In this document: positions 8,971-17,211 of the stretch, in pieces
How positions within the stretch are numbered: position 1 is the stretch's first letter
Layout of the letters: each line of letters begins with the position of its first letter
From: Ferrimonas marina
GTDB taxonomy: Bacteria > Pseudomonadota > Gammaproteobacteria > Enterobacterales > Shewanellaceae
Length of the DNA: 64,000 bases
Direction: 5' to 3'
Assembly (NCBI RefSeq): GCF_900129905.1
Contig: NZ_FQXG01000008.1
Coordinates: 74,152-138,151 of the forward strand
Translations under genes and position numbers: made by a program
Notes under the pieces: generated by a model
Told to the model about the DNA's origin: nothing
Seen by the model: only the letters and a program-made list of their open reading frames with translations
Database searches by the model: none

Positions 8971-9732
8971 ATGAAAGCCAAAACTTTCTCCGCCCTGGCC
9001 GCCAGCATCGCGCTGTCGTTCGGCGGCGTTGCGGTGGCCTCAGACGCCATCAGCGAGCTTCAAGATGCCGACAAGCAGATCCACGATGCTGCTGCCCGCA
9101 CTCAGGCAACCATCGACAAGCTGGACGATCAGAACCAGGACCTGCTGGGTGATTACCGTCGCAAAGTAGATGAGACCGAAACTCTGCGTGCCTATAACGA
9201 CCACGTTGCCCGTCTGGTTGAAGATCAAAAGCGCGCCCACGAATCCCTGCGTCAGCAGATCGCCGGCATCCAGGCCACCGCCCAGGGTGTTGTGCCGCTG
9301 ATGTACCGCATGATCGACACCATCGATCAGTTCGTGCAGATCGACGTGCCTTTCCTGGCCGACGAGCGTGCCGACCGTATCCAGCGTCTGCATGACGTGA
9401 TGGACGAGGCCAACACCTCCACCGCTGAGAAGTACCGCCTGATCCTCGAGGCCTACCAGATCGAGAACGAGTACGGCACTCGCATCGGTAGCTACCGTGG
9501 CACCCTGGAGATCGACGGTGAAGAGCTGGTTGTAGATTACTTCTACGCTGGCCGTGTTTCCTTCATGGCGCAATCCCTGGACCAGACCCGCGGTTGGGTA
9601 TGGGACAACGACGCCCGCAATTGGAACGCCATGCAAAGCGGCCAGATGCGCGACCTGTCCAAAGCCATCGCCATGGCAAACCAACAGTCTGCTCCGGACC
9701 TGATCAAACTGCCGATCAAAGTTGCTAAGTGA
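8971..9732 (+). CDS. DUF3450 periplasmic coiled-coil protein of the TonB2 operon
   Basis: This 253-residue exported protein starts at the ATG at 8971; the open frame extends to a TTG at 8953, but the signal peptide (MKAKTFSALAASIALSF, cleavage near VAVAS-DA) begins at the ATG. Residues about 27-105 are a heptad-rich coiled coil (DADKQIHDAA, IDKLDDQNQDL, LVEDQKRAHESLRQQI), followed by a compact C-terminal domain with GRVSFMAQSLD and GWVWDNDARNW typical of DUF3450. In related marine bacteria this family is encoded at the head of ttpC-exbB2-exbD2-tonB2 operons, as here. Its molecular role is not established. The next gene follows after 8 bp. Confidence 0.88.
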   Translation: MKAKTFSALAASIALSFGGVAVASDAISELQDADKQIHDAAARTQATIDKLDDQNQDLLGDYRRKVDETETLRAYNDHVARLVEDQKRAHESLRQQIAGIQATAQGVVPLMYRMIDTIDQFVQIDVPFLADERADRIQRLHDVMDEANTSTAEKYRLILEAYQIENEYGTRIGSYRGTLEIDGEELVVDYFYAGRVSFMAQSLDQTRGWVWDNDARNWNAMQSGQMRDLSKAIAMANQQSAPDLIKLPIKVAK

Positions 9733-9740
9733 GAGAAACG

Positions 9741-11096
9741 ATGAAAAAGCTGATCACTACTGCAGTTCTGGCGGCCTCCTTTGTCCTGCCGGTACACGCT
9801 GATACTGCTGCCAGCGGTCTGACCCTGGACCAGCTGCTGAACAACGTAAAGACTTCCCGCGCTGCGGAAGCCAAGATCAACGCCGAGCGTGAAGCGGCCT
9901 TTACTGCCGTTAACGCCGACCGCAAGGCCCTGGTTAACCAGGCCGAGCGTGAGCACGCCGAAGAGACCACTCGCGGCGAGAACCTGGCCCAGGAGTTCAT
10001 GGAAGGTGAGCGTCTGCTCAACCAACTGGAGAACGACCTGTCCAACGCCGTAGGTAACCTGGGCGAGATGTTCGGTGTGGTACGTCAGGTCTCTGGTGAC
10101 CTGGCCGGTGGCCTGAACATGTCCCTGATCTCTGCCGAGTTCCCGGGTCGTGATGCGGAAATCGCCGCCATCGCTCAAGCCCAGGAACTGCCGACCATCA
10201 CCGAGCTGGAAGAGCTGTGGATCGGTCTGCAAACCGAGATGACTCAGACCGCCAAGGTGTCCGAGTTTACCGCTCCGGTCATCAACGTTGACGGCGAGAC
10301 CGTTGACCAGACCGTAACCCGTGTCGGTGCCTTCAACCTGATGGCCAACGGTAACTACCTGCAATACAACACCGAGACCGGCAAGATCATCGAGCTGGGT
10401 CGTCAGCCGGAAAGCCACAAGGTTGCCACCGTTCGCAACTTCGAAGGCGGCAACAACGGCGACGTGGTTGAGCTGTACGTTGACCCGTCCCGCGGTCCGC
10501 TGCTGGCCATCTACACCCAGAAAGCGACCCTGAGCGAGCACATCGAACACGGTGGTCTGGTGGGTAAGATCATCCTGGTGATGCTGGTTCTGGGCATGCT
10601 GCTGGCACTGTGGCGCCTGGTGGTCTTGTTCATCGAAGGCCGCAAGATCGATGCTCAGATCAAAGACATGGAAAACCCGGGTGACAACGCCCTGGGCCGT
10701 GTGATCAAGGCGTACCACGACAACCGCAACGTGGACAACGAAACCCTGGAGCTGAAGGTCGACGAGGCCATCCTCAAGGAGTCCCCGCGCCTCGAGATGG
10801 GCATCAGCCTGATCAAGGTGATGGCTGCCATCGCCCCGATGCTGGGTCTGCTGGGTACCGTGACCGGTATGATCGCCACCTTCCAGAACATCACCCTGTT
10901 CGGTACCGGTGACCCGAAGATCATGGCCGGCGGTATCTCCATGGCGCTGGTAACCACCGTTCTGGGTCTGGTTGCGGCACTGCCGCTGCTGCTGATGCAC
11001 GCCCTGGTTTCCAGCCGTGCTAAGGCGGTTCAGGAAGTGATCGACGCTCAGTCCACCGGCCTGATCGCTGCTCACGCTGAGAAAGGGAGCAAGTAA
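9741..11096 (+). CDS. ttpC: TtpC-like MotA/TolQ/ExbB protein with long periplasmic coiled-coil domain
   Basis: This 451-residue inner-membrane protein combines a signal peptide (MKKLITTAVLAASFVLPVHA), an acidic coiled-coil periplasmic region (about 25-125), a further periplasmic domain, a transmembrane helix near 272-294 (KIILVMLVLGMLLALWRLVV) and a C-terminal MotA/TolQ/ExbB proton-channel domain with the signature PMLGLLGTVTGMI. This is the architecture of TtpC, the additional component needed by the TonB2 system of vibrios. The ATG at 9741 has GAGAG upstream; the in-frame GTG at 9729 is less likely. It is followed after 2 bp by exbB, indicating tight co-translation. Confidence 0.88.
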   Translation: MKKLITTAVLAASFVLPVHADTAASGLTLDQLLNNVKTSRAAEAKINAEREAAFTAVNADRKALVNQAEREHAEETTRGENLAQEFMEGERLLNQLENDLSNAVGNLGEMFGVVRQVSGDLAGGLNMSLISAEFPGRDAEIAAIAQAQELPTITELEELWIGLQTEMTQTAKVSEFTAPVINVDGETVDQTVTRVGAFNLMANGNYLQYNTETGKIIELGRQPESHKVATVRNFEGGNNGDVVELYVDPSRGPLLAIYTQKATLSEHIEHGGLVGKIILVMLVLGMLLALWRLVVLFIEGRKIDAQIKDMENPGDNALGRVIKAYHDNRNVDNETLELKVDEAILKESPRLEMGISLIKVMAAIAPMLGLLGTVTGMIATFQNITLFGTGDPKIMAGGISMALVTTVLGLVAALPLLLMHALVSSRAKAVQEVIDAQSTGLIAAHAEKGSK

Positions 11097-11098
11097 GT

Positions 11099-11623
11099 AT
11101 GGATTTCCTGATGGTGCTCTTTGAGTCAGTCAGGGATTTCATGGCCACCGGGGGCGATGTCCTCTGGTTGGTTGCCGCGGCCCTGTCCGTGACTTGGATC
11201 CTGATGTTGGAGCGGTTCATCTACTTGCGAACCGCCTACCCAAAATTTCAGGCCCAGCTCATTGAGCAGTGGAACGCGCGCCAGGAGCGTAAATCCTGGA
11301 CCGCGCACCGCGTACGCGAAACCCTGCTGTCTCAGGCCCGTGTCCAGCTGCACGCCCGCACGACCGTCATTGCCGCTTTGGTAGCGATGTGTCCGATGCT
11401 GGGTCTGCTGGGCACCGTAACCGGAATGATCAACGTGTTTGAGGTAATGGCAGTGCATGGCACTGGTAACGCCCGCATGATGGCTTCCGGGATCTCCATG
11501 GCGACCATCCCCACTATGGCGGGAATGGTAGCGGCCCTGTCTGGCGTGTTCTTCAGCGCCCGACTGAATGCCGAGATCAAGATGGCCAACGAGAAACTGA
11601 ACGATCACTTGCCCTTCGACTGA
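11099..11623 (+). CDS. exbB: Biopolymer transport protein ExbB (TonB2 system)
   Basis: This 174-residue protein of the MotA/TolQ/ExbB family assembles with ExbD into the proton-driven motor that energises TonB. It has an N-terminal membrane segment (GDVLWLVAAALSVTWILMLE), a cytoplasmic loop, and the two channel helices including PMLGLLGTVTGMI and ATIPTMAGMVAALSGVFFS. Its length matches ExbB2 proteins, which are shorter than E. coli ExbB. It shares the PMLGLLGTVTG signature with the upstream ttpC product, so the operon encodes two related channel subunits. Confidence 0.93.
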   Translation: MDFLMVLFESVRDFMATGGDVLWLVAAALSVTWILMLERFIYLRTAYPKFQAQLIEQWNARQERKSWTAHRVRETLLSQARVQLHARTTVIAALVAMCPMLGLLGTVTGMINVFEVMAVHGTGNARMMASGISMATIPTMAGMVAALSGVFFSARLNAEIKMANEKLNDHLPFD

Positions 11624-11632
11624 GAGTGAACA

Positions 11633-12037
11633 ATGGCACGTAGAAAGACTGCAACTATCTCTGATGAAGCTCAGGTAGATATGACCCCGATGCTCGACAT
11701 CGTGTTCATCCTGCTGATCTTCTTCATCGTGACCACCTCTTTTGTCAAAGAGGCAGGTATTGACGTAAACCGCCCCGAGGCGACCCAGTCCAGCTCTAAG
11801 CCTGCTGCGAACATCTTCATCGCAGTAACTGAGAACGGCCTGATCTACATGGAAAACCGTGAGGTTGATGTCCAGCGCGTACGTGCAAACGTTGAGCGCA
11901 TGCTGGCCGAGTCTCCGGAAGCCCAGGTGATGATCCAGGCGGACCAGGCAGCCAAACACGGCATCGTCGTGAAGGTGATGGATCAGGTTAAGGCCGCTGG
12001 CATTGACCGGATCTCGGTATCTGCGGAGCAGAAGTAA
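11633..12037 (+). CDS. exbD: Biopolymer transport protein ExbD (TonB2 system)
   Basis: This 134-residue protein has a short cytoplasmic N-terminus, a single transmembrane helix carrying the essential proton-carrying aspartate (DMTPMLDIVFILLIFFIVTT) and a periplasmic domain ending in a conserved helix-strand (AAKHGIVVKVMDQVKAAGI). It partners with ExbB to harness the proton gradient. Its stop codon overlaps the tonB start (TAATG), a sign of translational coupling. Confidence 0.93.
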   Translation: MARRKTATISDEAQVDMTPMLDIVFILLIFFIVTTSFVKEAGIDVNRPEATQSSSKPAANIFIAVTENGLIYMENREVDVQRVRANVERMLAESPEAQVMIQADQAAKHGIVVKVMDQVKAAGIDRISVSAEQK

Positions 12038-12651
12038 TGATAAGAGCACTGATCGCAACCGTACTCGGTCTGACGGTCACGCTGTTCCTCTTTGGCTTTA
12101 TGGCGTATTTGATCAGTGGCGACAGCATGCGGCCTGAGGCTGCACCGGATCTGCCACCGATCGAGATCACCATGGATCGCCAGGACTCCAACGCGCAGCA
12201 GCGTCAGCGAGTCCTGCCGACGCCGCCGGAAGAGCCGGAACAGCCGCCGGAGATCCCGCAGATGGATATGGACATGGACACCAGCTCTGCTGACTCCTTT
12301 GCCCTGAATCTGCCCAGCGCCAACGTGGCAGGCGGTGTGTCCGCCGATCTGGGTGGTCCGGGTGCCTTTGGAGGCAGCGGTGAGGCGATGCCCATCGTTC
12401 GTATCGAACCGCGCTACCCCGCTGATGCCGCTCGTCGCCGCATCGAGGGCTACGTGATCATGGGCTTCACCATCGACGAAGTCGGTGGCGTTACCGACAT
12501 CAAGGTGTTGGAAGCGGAACCGCGCCGGGTGTTTGACCGCGAAGCGGTTCAGGCCCTGAGCCGCTGGAAGTACCGCCCGAAGGTGGAAGATGGTAGCCCG
12601 GTTCGTCAGGCGAACCAGACCGTCCGTCTCGACTTCGAACTGGCCAACTAA
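12037..12651 (+). CDS. tonB: TonB2 energy-transducing protein
   Basis: This 204-residue protein has an N-terminal membrane anchor (residues 3-25), a proline/glutamate-rich spacer (PTPPEEPEQPPEIPQ), and a C-terminal TonB domain (residues about 120-204) with the family motif EPRYPADAARRRIEGYV and a closing RLDFEL strand. TonB contacts the TonB box of outer-membrane receptors and passes on proton-motive energy. The spacer is short, as in TonB2 proteins of vibrios. Two TonB-dependent receptors lie just upstream in this window and are natural clients, though TonB also serves receptors elsewhere. Confidence 0.93.
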   Translation: MIRALIATVLGLTVTLFLFGFMAYLISGDSMRPEAAPDLPPIEITMDRQDSNAQQRQRVLPTPPEEPEQPPEIPQMDMDMDTSSADSFALNLPSANVAGGVSADLGGPGAFGGSGEAMPIVRIEPRYPADAARRRIEGYVIMGFTIDEVGGVTDIKVLEAEPRRVFDREAVQALSRWKYRPKVEDGSPVRQANQTVRLDFELAN

Positions 12652-12666
12652 GCAGGGAGACTGAGC

Positions 12667-13917
12667 ATGAAAATGAAAAAGACCCTGTTGAGCCTGGCTG
12701 CCGCTGCTGCCCTGGTGGGCGCGCCGGTACAGGCATTGGCCAGCGAAGGCCAGTGTGTGGTGCAGGAGCGTGAAGGCCGTGCTGCTTCCGAGCGTGTCGG
12801 TCGTAGCATCCAGCGTGCCTTCGATCTGTACGACGAAGAGAAGGTGGACGAGGCGATCGAAGTCCTGCTGGGCCTGAGCCCGCGCAGCGAGTACGACAAG
12901 GCCTACGTTAACCGCTTCATCGCTAACCTGGCTGCGGCTCAAGAGGAGCGTCAGGAGCTGGCCCAGGAGCGCATCAACGCGGCCCTGGCCGCCAACATCC
13001 TGAGCAACCAGGACCACGGTCAGCTGCTGCGCCTGAAAGGCGACCTGGCAGTTCAGAACGAGCAGTATGAAGTGTCCCTGGCCGCTTTCCAGGAGTGGAT
13101 GGCGTTCACCTGTGACGAGAACGACATGGTCTACCTGCGTATGGCCGTGGCGAGCTCTGAGCTGAAGCAGTTCGATGACGTGATCCGTTACGCCGATGAT
13201 GCCCTGCGCACCAAAGGCGAGCCGGATCGCAACATCTACCTGCTGAAGATGGGTGCCTACTACGAGCAGAAGAAGTTCGCTGAAGCCGCGGGTGAGCTGG
13301 AGCAGTTGCTGGTTCACTTCCCGGACAACGCCAAACTGTGGGTTCAGCTGGCTCAGCTGTACCTGCTGGCCGAGGACAACCAGCGTGCGCTCTACACCCT
13401 GGACATGGCGTTCCGCAATGACCTGCTGGACAGCGGCAGCGAACTGCGCCTGCTGTCTCAGCTGATGCTGCAGCGCGAACTGCCCTACAGCTCTGCGGTT
13501 ATCCAGGAGTTTGCGCTTGAGCGTGAACTGCTGGAGCGGGACGAAGACGTGCTGCGCGGTATCGGCAGCGCCTACTTCCAGGCGCGGGAAACCGCCCTGG
13601 CTATCCAGTACTTTGGTGAGACCGCGGAGCTCAGTGGCCTGAGCCGCGACTACCGTCGTACCGCAAACCTGCTGGTTCAGGAAGAGCGCTTCGACGAAGC
13701 CAAGGTCTACCTGGTGAAGGCACTGGAAGGCAAAGAGCTGGAGAACGAAGGTGCTATCCGCCTGCAGCTGGCCCAGACCCACTTCTTCCTCGACGAATAT
13801 GTTGAAGCGAAGAAGCAGGCCAAGCTAGCGATGAAGGAGGAGCGTCTCAAGAGCAGCGTCGAAGGCTGGCTGTCCTACATCGAGGATGTAGCCAAGCGTC
13901 GCGGCATTGAGATCTGA
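12667..13917 (+). CDS. TPR-repeat periplasmic protein of the TonB2 operon
   Basis: This 416-residue exported protein is the last gene of the operon, 15 bp after tonB, with a good ribosome site (AGGGAG). A signal peptide (MKMKKTLLSLAAAAALVGAP, cleavage near ALA-SE) is followed by repeated helix pairs of tetratricopeptide type (for example GDLAVQNEQYEVSLAAFQEW, MGAYYEQKKFAEAAGELEQL, LYLLAEDNQRALYTLDMAF). TPR proteins at this operon position are known in vibrio and Shewanella TonB2 clusters. They are thought to act as scaffolds in the periplasm, but the partner here is not identifiable. A strong terminator follows directly. Confidence 0.85.
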   Translation: MKMKKTLLSLAAAAALVGAPVQALASEGQCVVQEREGRAASERVGRSIQRAFDLYDEEKVDEAIEVLLGLSPRSEYDKAYVNRFIANLAAAQEERQELAQERINAALAANILSNQDHGQLLRLKGDLAVQNEQYEVSLAAFQEWMAFTCDENDMVYLRMAVASSELKQFDDVIRYADDALRTKGEPDRNIYLLKMGAYYEQKKFAEAAGELEQLLVHFPDNAKLWVQLAQLYLLAEDNQRALYTLDMAFRNDLLDSGSELRLLSQLMLQRELPYSSAVIQEFALERELLERDEDVLRGIGSAYFQARETALAIQYFGETAELSGLSRDYRRTANLLVQEERFDEAKVYLVKALEGKELENEGAIRLQLAQTHFFLDEYVEAKKQAKLAMKEERLKSSVEGWLSYIEDVAKRRGIEI

Positions 13918-13931
13918 TCCCTTTGCATAGA

Positions 13932-13965
13932 AAAACGGCTTCCCAAGGGAAGCCGTTTTTTTTGG
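13932..13965 (+). terminator. Rho-independent terminator of the TonB2 operon
   Basis: A long perfect stem (13932-13944 with 13947-13959) closes over AA and continues into a run of eight T residues on the plus strand, 15 bp after the TPR gene stop. Confidence 0.93.
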
Positions 13966-14052
13966 CTTCGCCGGAATTATCTGTTCTTCCACAGAGGCTA
14001 ATGGCTTCTGTCCCATTTGCTGGCAAAAGCTTTGCCGGGTTGCCGGCAGCAA

Positions 14053-14241
14053 CCAAAGGGGCGTTCCGCCCCCTTGGAACCCCCGCCTGCCTCCGGTCGT
14101 CGCTAACCCTCACTCCCGTGCTCTAAGTCTGCGGCTCTGGCTTGAGTCGACATCCCTGTCTCCGCAAGCCACTCGGGCCATCCTGGCCCTCAACCTGGCT
14201 TTAGAGCACTTCGTTCGAGCGACTCCAAGTCGGCGAAGTGC
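14053..14241 (+). repeat. Structured dispersed repeat, copy 1
   Basis: This is one of two collinear copies flanking the 5'-nucleotidase gene. It starts with a hairpin (14053-14062 with 14068-14077, loop GTTCC). A 9-bp outer stem (14118-14126 with 14201-14209) encloses a 7-bp inner stem (14138-14144 with 14165-14171) with a 20-nt loop beginning AGTCGAC, and a GGGCCA/TGGCCC hairpin (14175-14189). A further hairpin (14220-14224 with 14228-14232) and an 8-bp stem (14206-14213 with 14234-14241) follow; the last competes with the outer stem. Open frames across it are not credible genes. The rest of the 13966-14425 interval shows nothing else. Confidence 0.8.
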
Positions 14242-14425
14242 TGAGGGGGCACGAAGAGTTGTTTCCAATTAGAGGTCGTATGAAGTCCGAGACCTACTTT
14301 AAGCAGAGCCGTTTTTTTTGCCTGACACTGTTGCGCAACTGTTACCAAACCCTTGCTGGTGTGGAGAATTTCGCCTTCTGGCCTCGGTCGGAAGGGGCGA
14401 CTGTGGTACCCTGCGACCGCCCAAA

Positions 14426-16735
14426 ATGATGAACAACGACATGATGAAGCCCAGACACTTTTCCGCCGGGGCCATTGCCCTCACCCTGGCGTTGACCGGG
14501 TGTGGCGAACAGGCCAAACCCGAGTTTCTCAGCCATCGTCCCGCTGAGCCTAAGGCCACTGAAGCAGTGCAAGCCGAGCCGGTAGAGCAGGCCGAGGCGC
14601 AGGCGTCCGCCGAGCCCGAGCCGATGGCTGAAACCATCGAGCCGGAAACGGTTGAGGTCGCTGCAGAGCCGACCGAGCCAGAGGTGAAGGCTGAGCCGAT
14701 CGCCGAGGCAACCGTGGCGGTGCCGACTCAGGCAGATCCGATTCAAGCGGCCCCGGCTCAGGTAGCGCCGATTCAGGCAGCGACCACTGAGCAGTACCCC
14801 GGTGAGGTACGCTTTTCCGAGCCGGCCCAGGCCCATTTCAGCCTGAGTGTCGCCCACATCAACGACACCCACTCCAACTTTGACCCGGTGGCGGGCAGCC
14901 TGAGCAGCGATGCCATCGGCACTGACCCGGTGTACACCCGCTTTGGCGGTCACCCGCGTCTGCTGACCCAGGTCAATGCCATCAAGGCGGCGGCCGAGCA
15001 GCACGACCAGGGCCTGCTGTTCCTGCACGGCGGCGACGCCTGGCAGGGCACCGGCTACTTCAAGCTTAATAACGGCAAGATGAACGCCGACATCCTCAGC
15101 CGTATGGGGCTGGACGCCATGGCGGTGGGCAACCATGAGTTTGACTTGAACAACGCCACCCTGGCGCAGTTCATCGACAACGTGAACTTCCCGATGCTGG
15201 GCGCCAACATGGACGTCAGTGCCGATCCGGATCTGAAGGACAGCAGCAACCTGTTCCCCTACGTGGTGTATGCCTTTGAGGGTAACCAAAAGACCCTGAT
15301 CACTGACACCGATGCGCTGCCTCAGGACAAGCAACTGGTGGCGGTACTGGGTCTGGTACTGGAAGACATGCCCAGCATCTCCCCCCACGTAGGTGAGGTG
15401 ACCTTCTCCGGCGAGATCGAGACCGCACAAGCGGTGGTGGAGGAGATCCAGGCGCTGGGGATCAACACCATTGTCGCCGTGACCCACCTGGGTCTGGCCC
15501 GGGATCAGGCGATCGCCCGCAACGTGGAGGGGATCGATGCCATTGTCGGTGGCCACTCCCACTCCCTGCTGGGGGATTTCTCCAATATCGGTTGGGGCGA
15601 TGGTGGCCAGTATGCCGAGGTGATCACCGGCCCTAATGGCCACCAGACCTGCGTGGTCCAGGCCGGGCAATACGCCCAGGCGGTGGGCCATGCGCAGCTG
15701 GGCTTTGATGAAAACGGCGCCCTGACCCAATGCATCGGTGGCAACACCCTGCTCAGTGACGACCGCTTCTTCGCTGATGGCCAGCACCAGCAAGCCCTGA
15801 CCGGTGAGGCTCTGGATAGCGTCAACGCTTTTGTTGAGGCGGAGCCGAACATCGCTAAGGTGGCCGAGGACGCCGAACTGCGTGCGCACATCGACCAGGC
15901 CTACCGGCCGGAGCTGACCGCCGCCTATGGCGAGATCATCGGTCAGATCCCGGAGAGCCTGGTGCACGAACGCCGTCCCCACGACGGTGGTGTTGACCAG
16001 CACGGCTCCCGCGTCGCCCCGCTGGTGGCAGAGTCTCAACTGTATTTTGCCAACCTGCCGGAAGTGCAGGAGGCCAGCGGCATGACCGTGGACTTTGCCC
16101 TGGTGGGTGCCGGTGGGATCCGCACCAGCCTGGATGAAGGGGTCTACTACGAGGGTTCGGCCTCGATGGAACTGTTGCCGTTCTCCAACTACCTGTCGAT
16201 CCTCAAGGTGCCGGGCTCGGCCATCATCGAGATGATCGAGAACACCGTTACCAAATCCCTGGCGGATGATGCCCACAAGGGCAAGTTCCCCTATGGCGGC
16301 GGCCTGCGTTACCACTTCGTTGAGACCAGCGCCCAAGTTGAGGGTGAGCTGGTGAGTGTCGAGGTACGTCGCGAGGGTCAATATGAGGCAAAGTGGGAAG
16401 CGCTGGATCCCCGTGCTCACTACACCATCGTTACCACCAACTACAACGCCAACGGCAACGACGACTGGGATGCTCTGTTCCGGGCGCAGTCCCAATGGGT
16501 GGAGCGGATGGACATCGCCTTCCTCAATGATCAGGTCAAGGCCTACCCGGTAAGCAAGGTGGTGCGTCAGGGTGACGGCTATGCGGCGGTGTACCCCAAT
16601 GGTCAGCCCCAGTGTGAGCTGGTGGAGATCCGCTGCAGCTCCGATGCCCAGGCCTTTATTGAGTACATCCGCCAGGTGCACCCGACGGTGACCGAGCTTT
16701 CAACCCCGGCGGTGACGCTGGAGCTTAATCGCTAA
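14426..16735 (+). CDS. 5'-nucleotidase family lipoprotein (UshA/NadN-like)
   Basis: This is a metal-dependent 5'-nucleotidase of about 769 residues. Four in-frame ATGs (14426, 14429, 14441, 14444) precede a lipoprotein signal with lipobox LTGC; none has a clear ribosome site. A long Glu/Pro/Ala-rich linker (about residues 30-135, repeated AEP and QAAP units) tethers the enzyme. The metallophosphatase domain follows with HINDTHSNF, GGDAWQGTGYF, VGNHEFDLNN and GGHSHSLLG, then the C-terminal substrate domain with VGAGGIRTSLDEG and PFSNYL. Relatives cleave AMP, UDP-sugars or NAD. It stands alone between two copies of the structured repeat, and would complement the phosphodiesterases upstream. Confidence 0.88.
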   Translation: MMNNDMMKPRHFSAGAIALTLALTGCGEQAKPEFLSHRPAEPKATEAVQAEPVEQAEAQASAEPEPMAETIEPETVEVAAEPTEPEVKAEPIAEATVAVPTQADPIQAAPAQVAPIQAATTEQYPGEVRFSEPAQAHFSLSVAHINDTHSNFDPVAGSLSSDAIGTDPVYTRFGGHPRLLTQVNAIKAAAEQHDQGLLFLHGGDAWQGTGYFKLNNGKMNADILSRMGLDAMAVGNHEFDLNNATLAQFIDNVNFPMLGANMDVSADPDLKDSSNLFPYVVYAFEGNQKTLITDTDALPQDKQLVAVLGLVLEDMPSISPHVGEVTFSGEIETAQAVVEEIQALGINTIVAVTHLGLARDQAIARNVEGIDAIVGGHSHSLLGDFSNIGWGDGGQYAEVITGPNGHQTCVVQAGQYAQAVGHAQLGFDENGALTQCIGGNTLLSDDRFFADGQHQQALTGEALDSVNAFVEAEPNIAKVAEDAELRAHIDQAYRPELTAAYGEIIGQIPESLVHERRPHDGGVDQHGSRVAPLVAESQLYFANLPEVQEASGMTVDFALVGAGGIRTSLDEGVYYEGSASMELLPFSNYLSILKVPGSAIIEMIENTVTKSLADDAHKGKFPYGGGLRYHFVETSAQVEGELVSVEVRREGQYEAKWEALDPRAHYTIVTTNYNANGNDDWDALFRAQSQWVERMDIAFLNDQVKAYPVSKVVRQGDGYAAVYPNGQPQCELVEIRCSSDAQAFIEYIRQVHPTVTELSTPAVTLELNR

Positions 16736-16755
16736 GGCAACAAAGACTAAACAAA

Positions 16756-16784
16756 AGGCCCGCAGATGCGGGTCTTTCTTTTTT
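16756..16784 (+). terminator. Rho-independent terminator of the 5'-nucleotidase gene
   Basis: The stem 16756-16764 with 16767-16775 (one G-U pair) is followed by TTTCTTTTTT. Confidence 0.85.
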
Positions 16785-16865
16785 CTCGGTTTTATTCGAG
16801 TTTGATTGTTATCAATTAATCTAAATACGGTTTTTTCCTGAACTTTGTCGCGTTGGCGACGGCAA

Positions 16866-17047
16866 CCAAAGGGGCTAATCGCCCCCTTGGAACCCCCGTT
16901 GCCTCCTATCGGTGCTGATTCCTCGCTCTAGCGGTATCGACTAGCGGCACAGACCAGAGTCGACGTCCCTGTCTCCGCTGGTCATTCGGGCCTTCCTGGC
17001 CCTCAGCCTTGCCGATACCGCTCACGCTCGGGCACCTCAAAGTCGGC
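16866..17047 (+). repeat. Structured dispersed repeat, copy 2
   Basis: This copy is collinear with copy 1, without indels in the aligned core. Its 5' hairpin (16866-16875 with 16881-16890) has identical arms but a different loop (TAATC). The outer stem (16930-16939 with 17013-17022, 10 bp) and inner stem (16952-16957 with 16978-16983, 6 bp) differ in sequence from copy 1 on both arms yet remain complementary. The 20-nt loop differs by one base, and the GGGCC/GGCCC hairpin (16988-17002) and an AAGTCGGC block near 17040-17047 are kept. It lies between the 5'-nucleotidase terminator and the PP-loop ATPase gene. Confidence 0.8.
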
Positions 17048-17211
17048 TTAAGAGCCGGGTCATCACCCTCAACGGGGTCTCCCCAATCTCTATTCTTTGG
17101 CCGCTTAGCTTCCGGCTAATGCTGCAAGATACTTACCACTCGTTGCTTGCCTTTGCTGCTCAGGCCGGTAGGCTCATGGCCATCTTTTGTGGGCGTGAAC
17201 AAGGCGTTAGC

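Noticed and set aside
13923-14126. Plus-strand open frame of 67 codons spanning the TonB2 terminator and the structured repeat
   Set aside because: It starts inside the terminator region, has no ribosome site, and its translation changes entirely in the second repeat copy; the conservation is at the level of base pairing.
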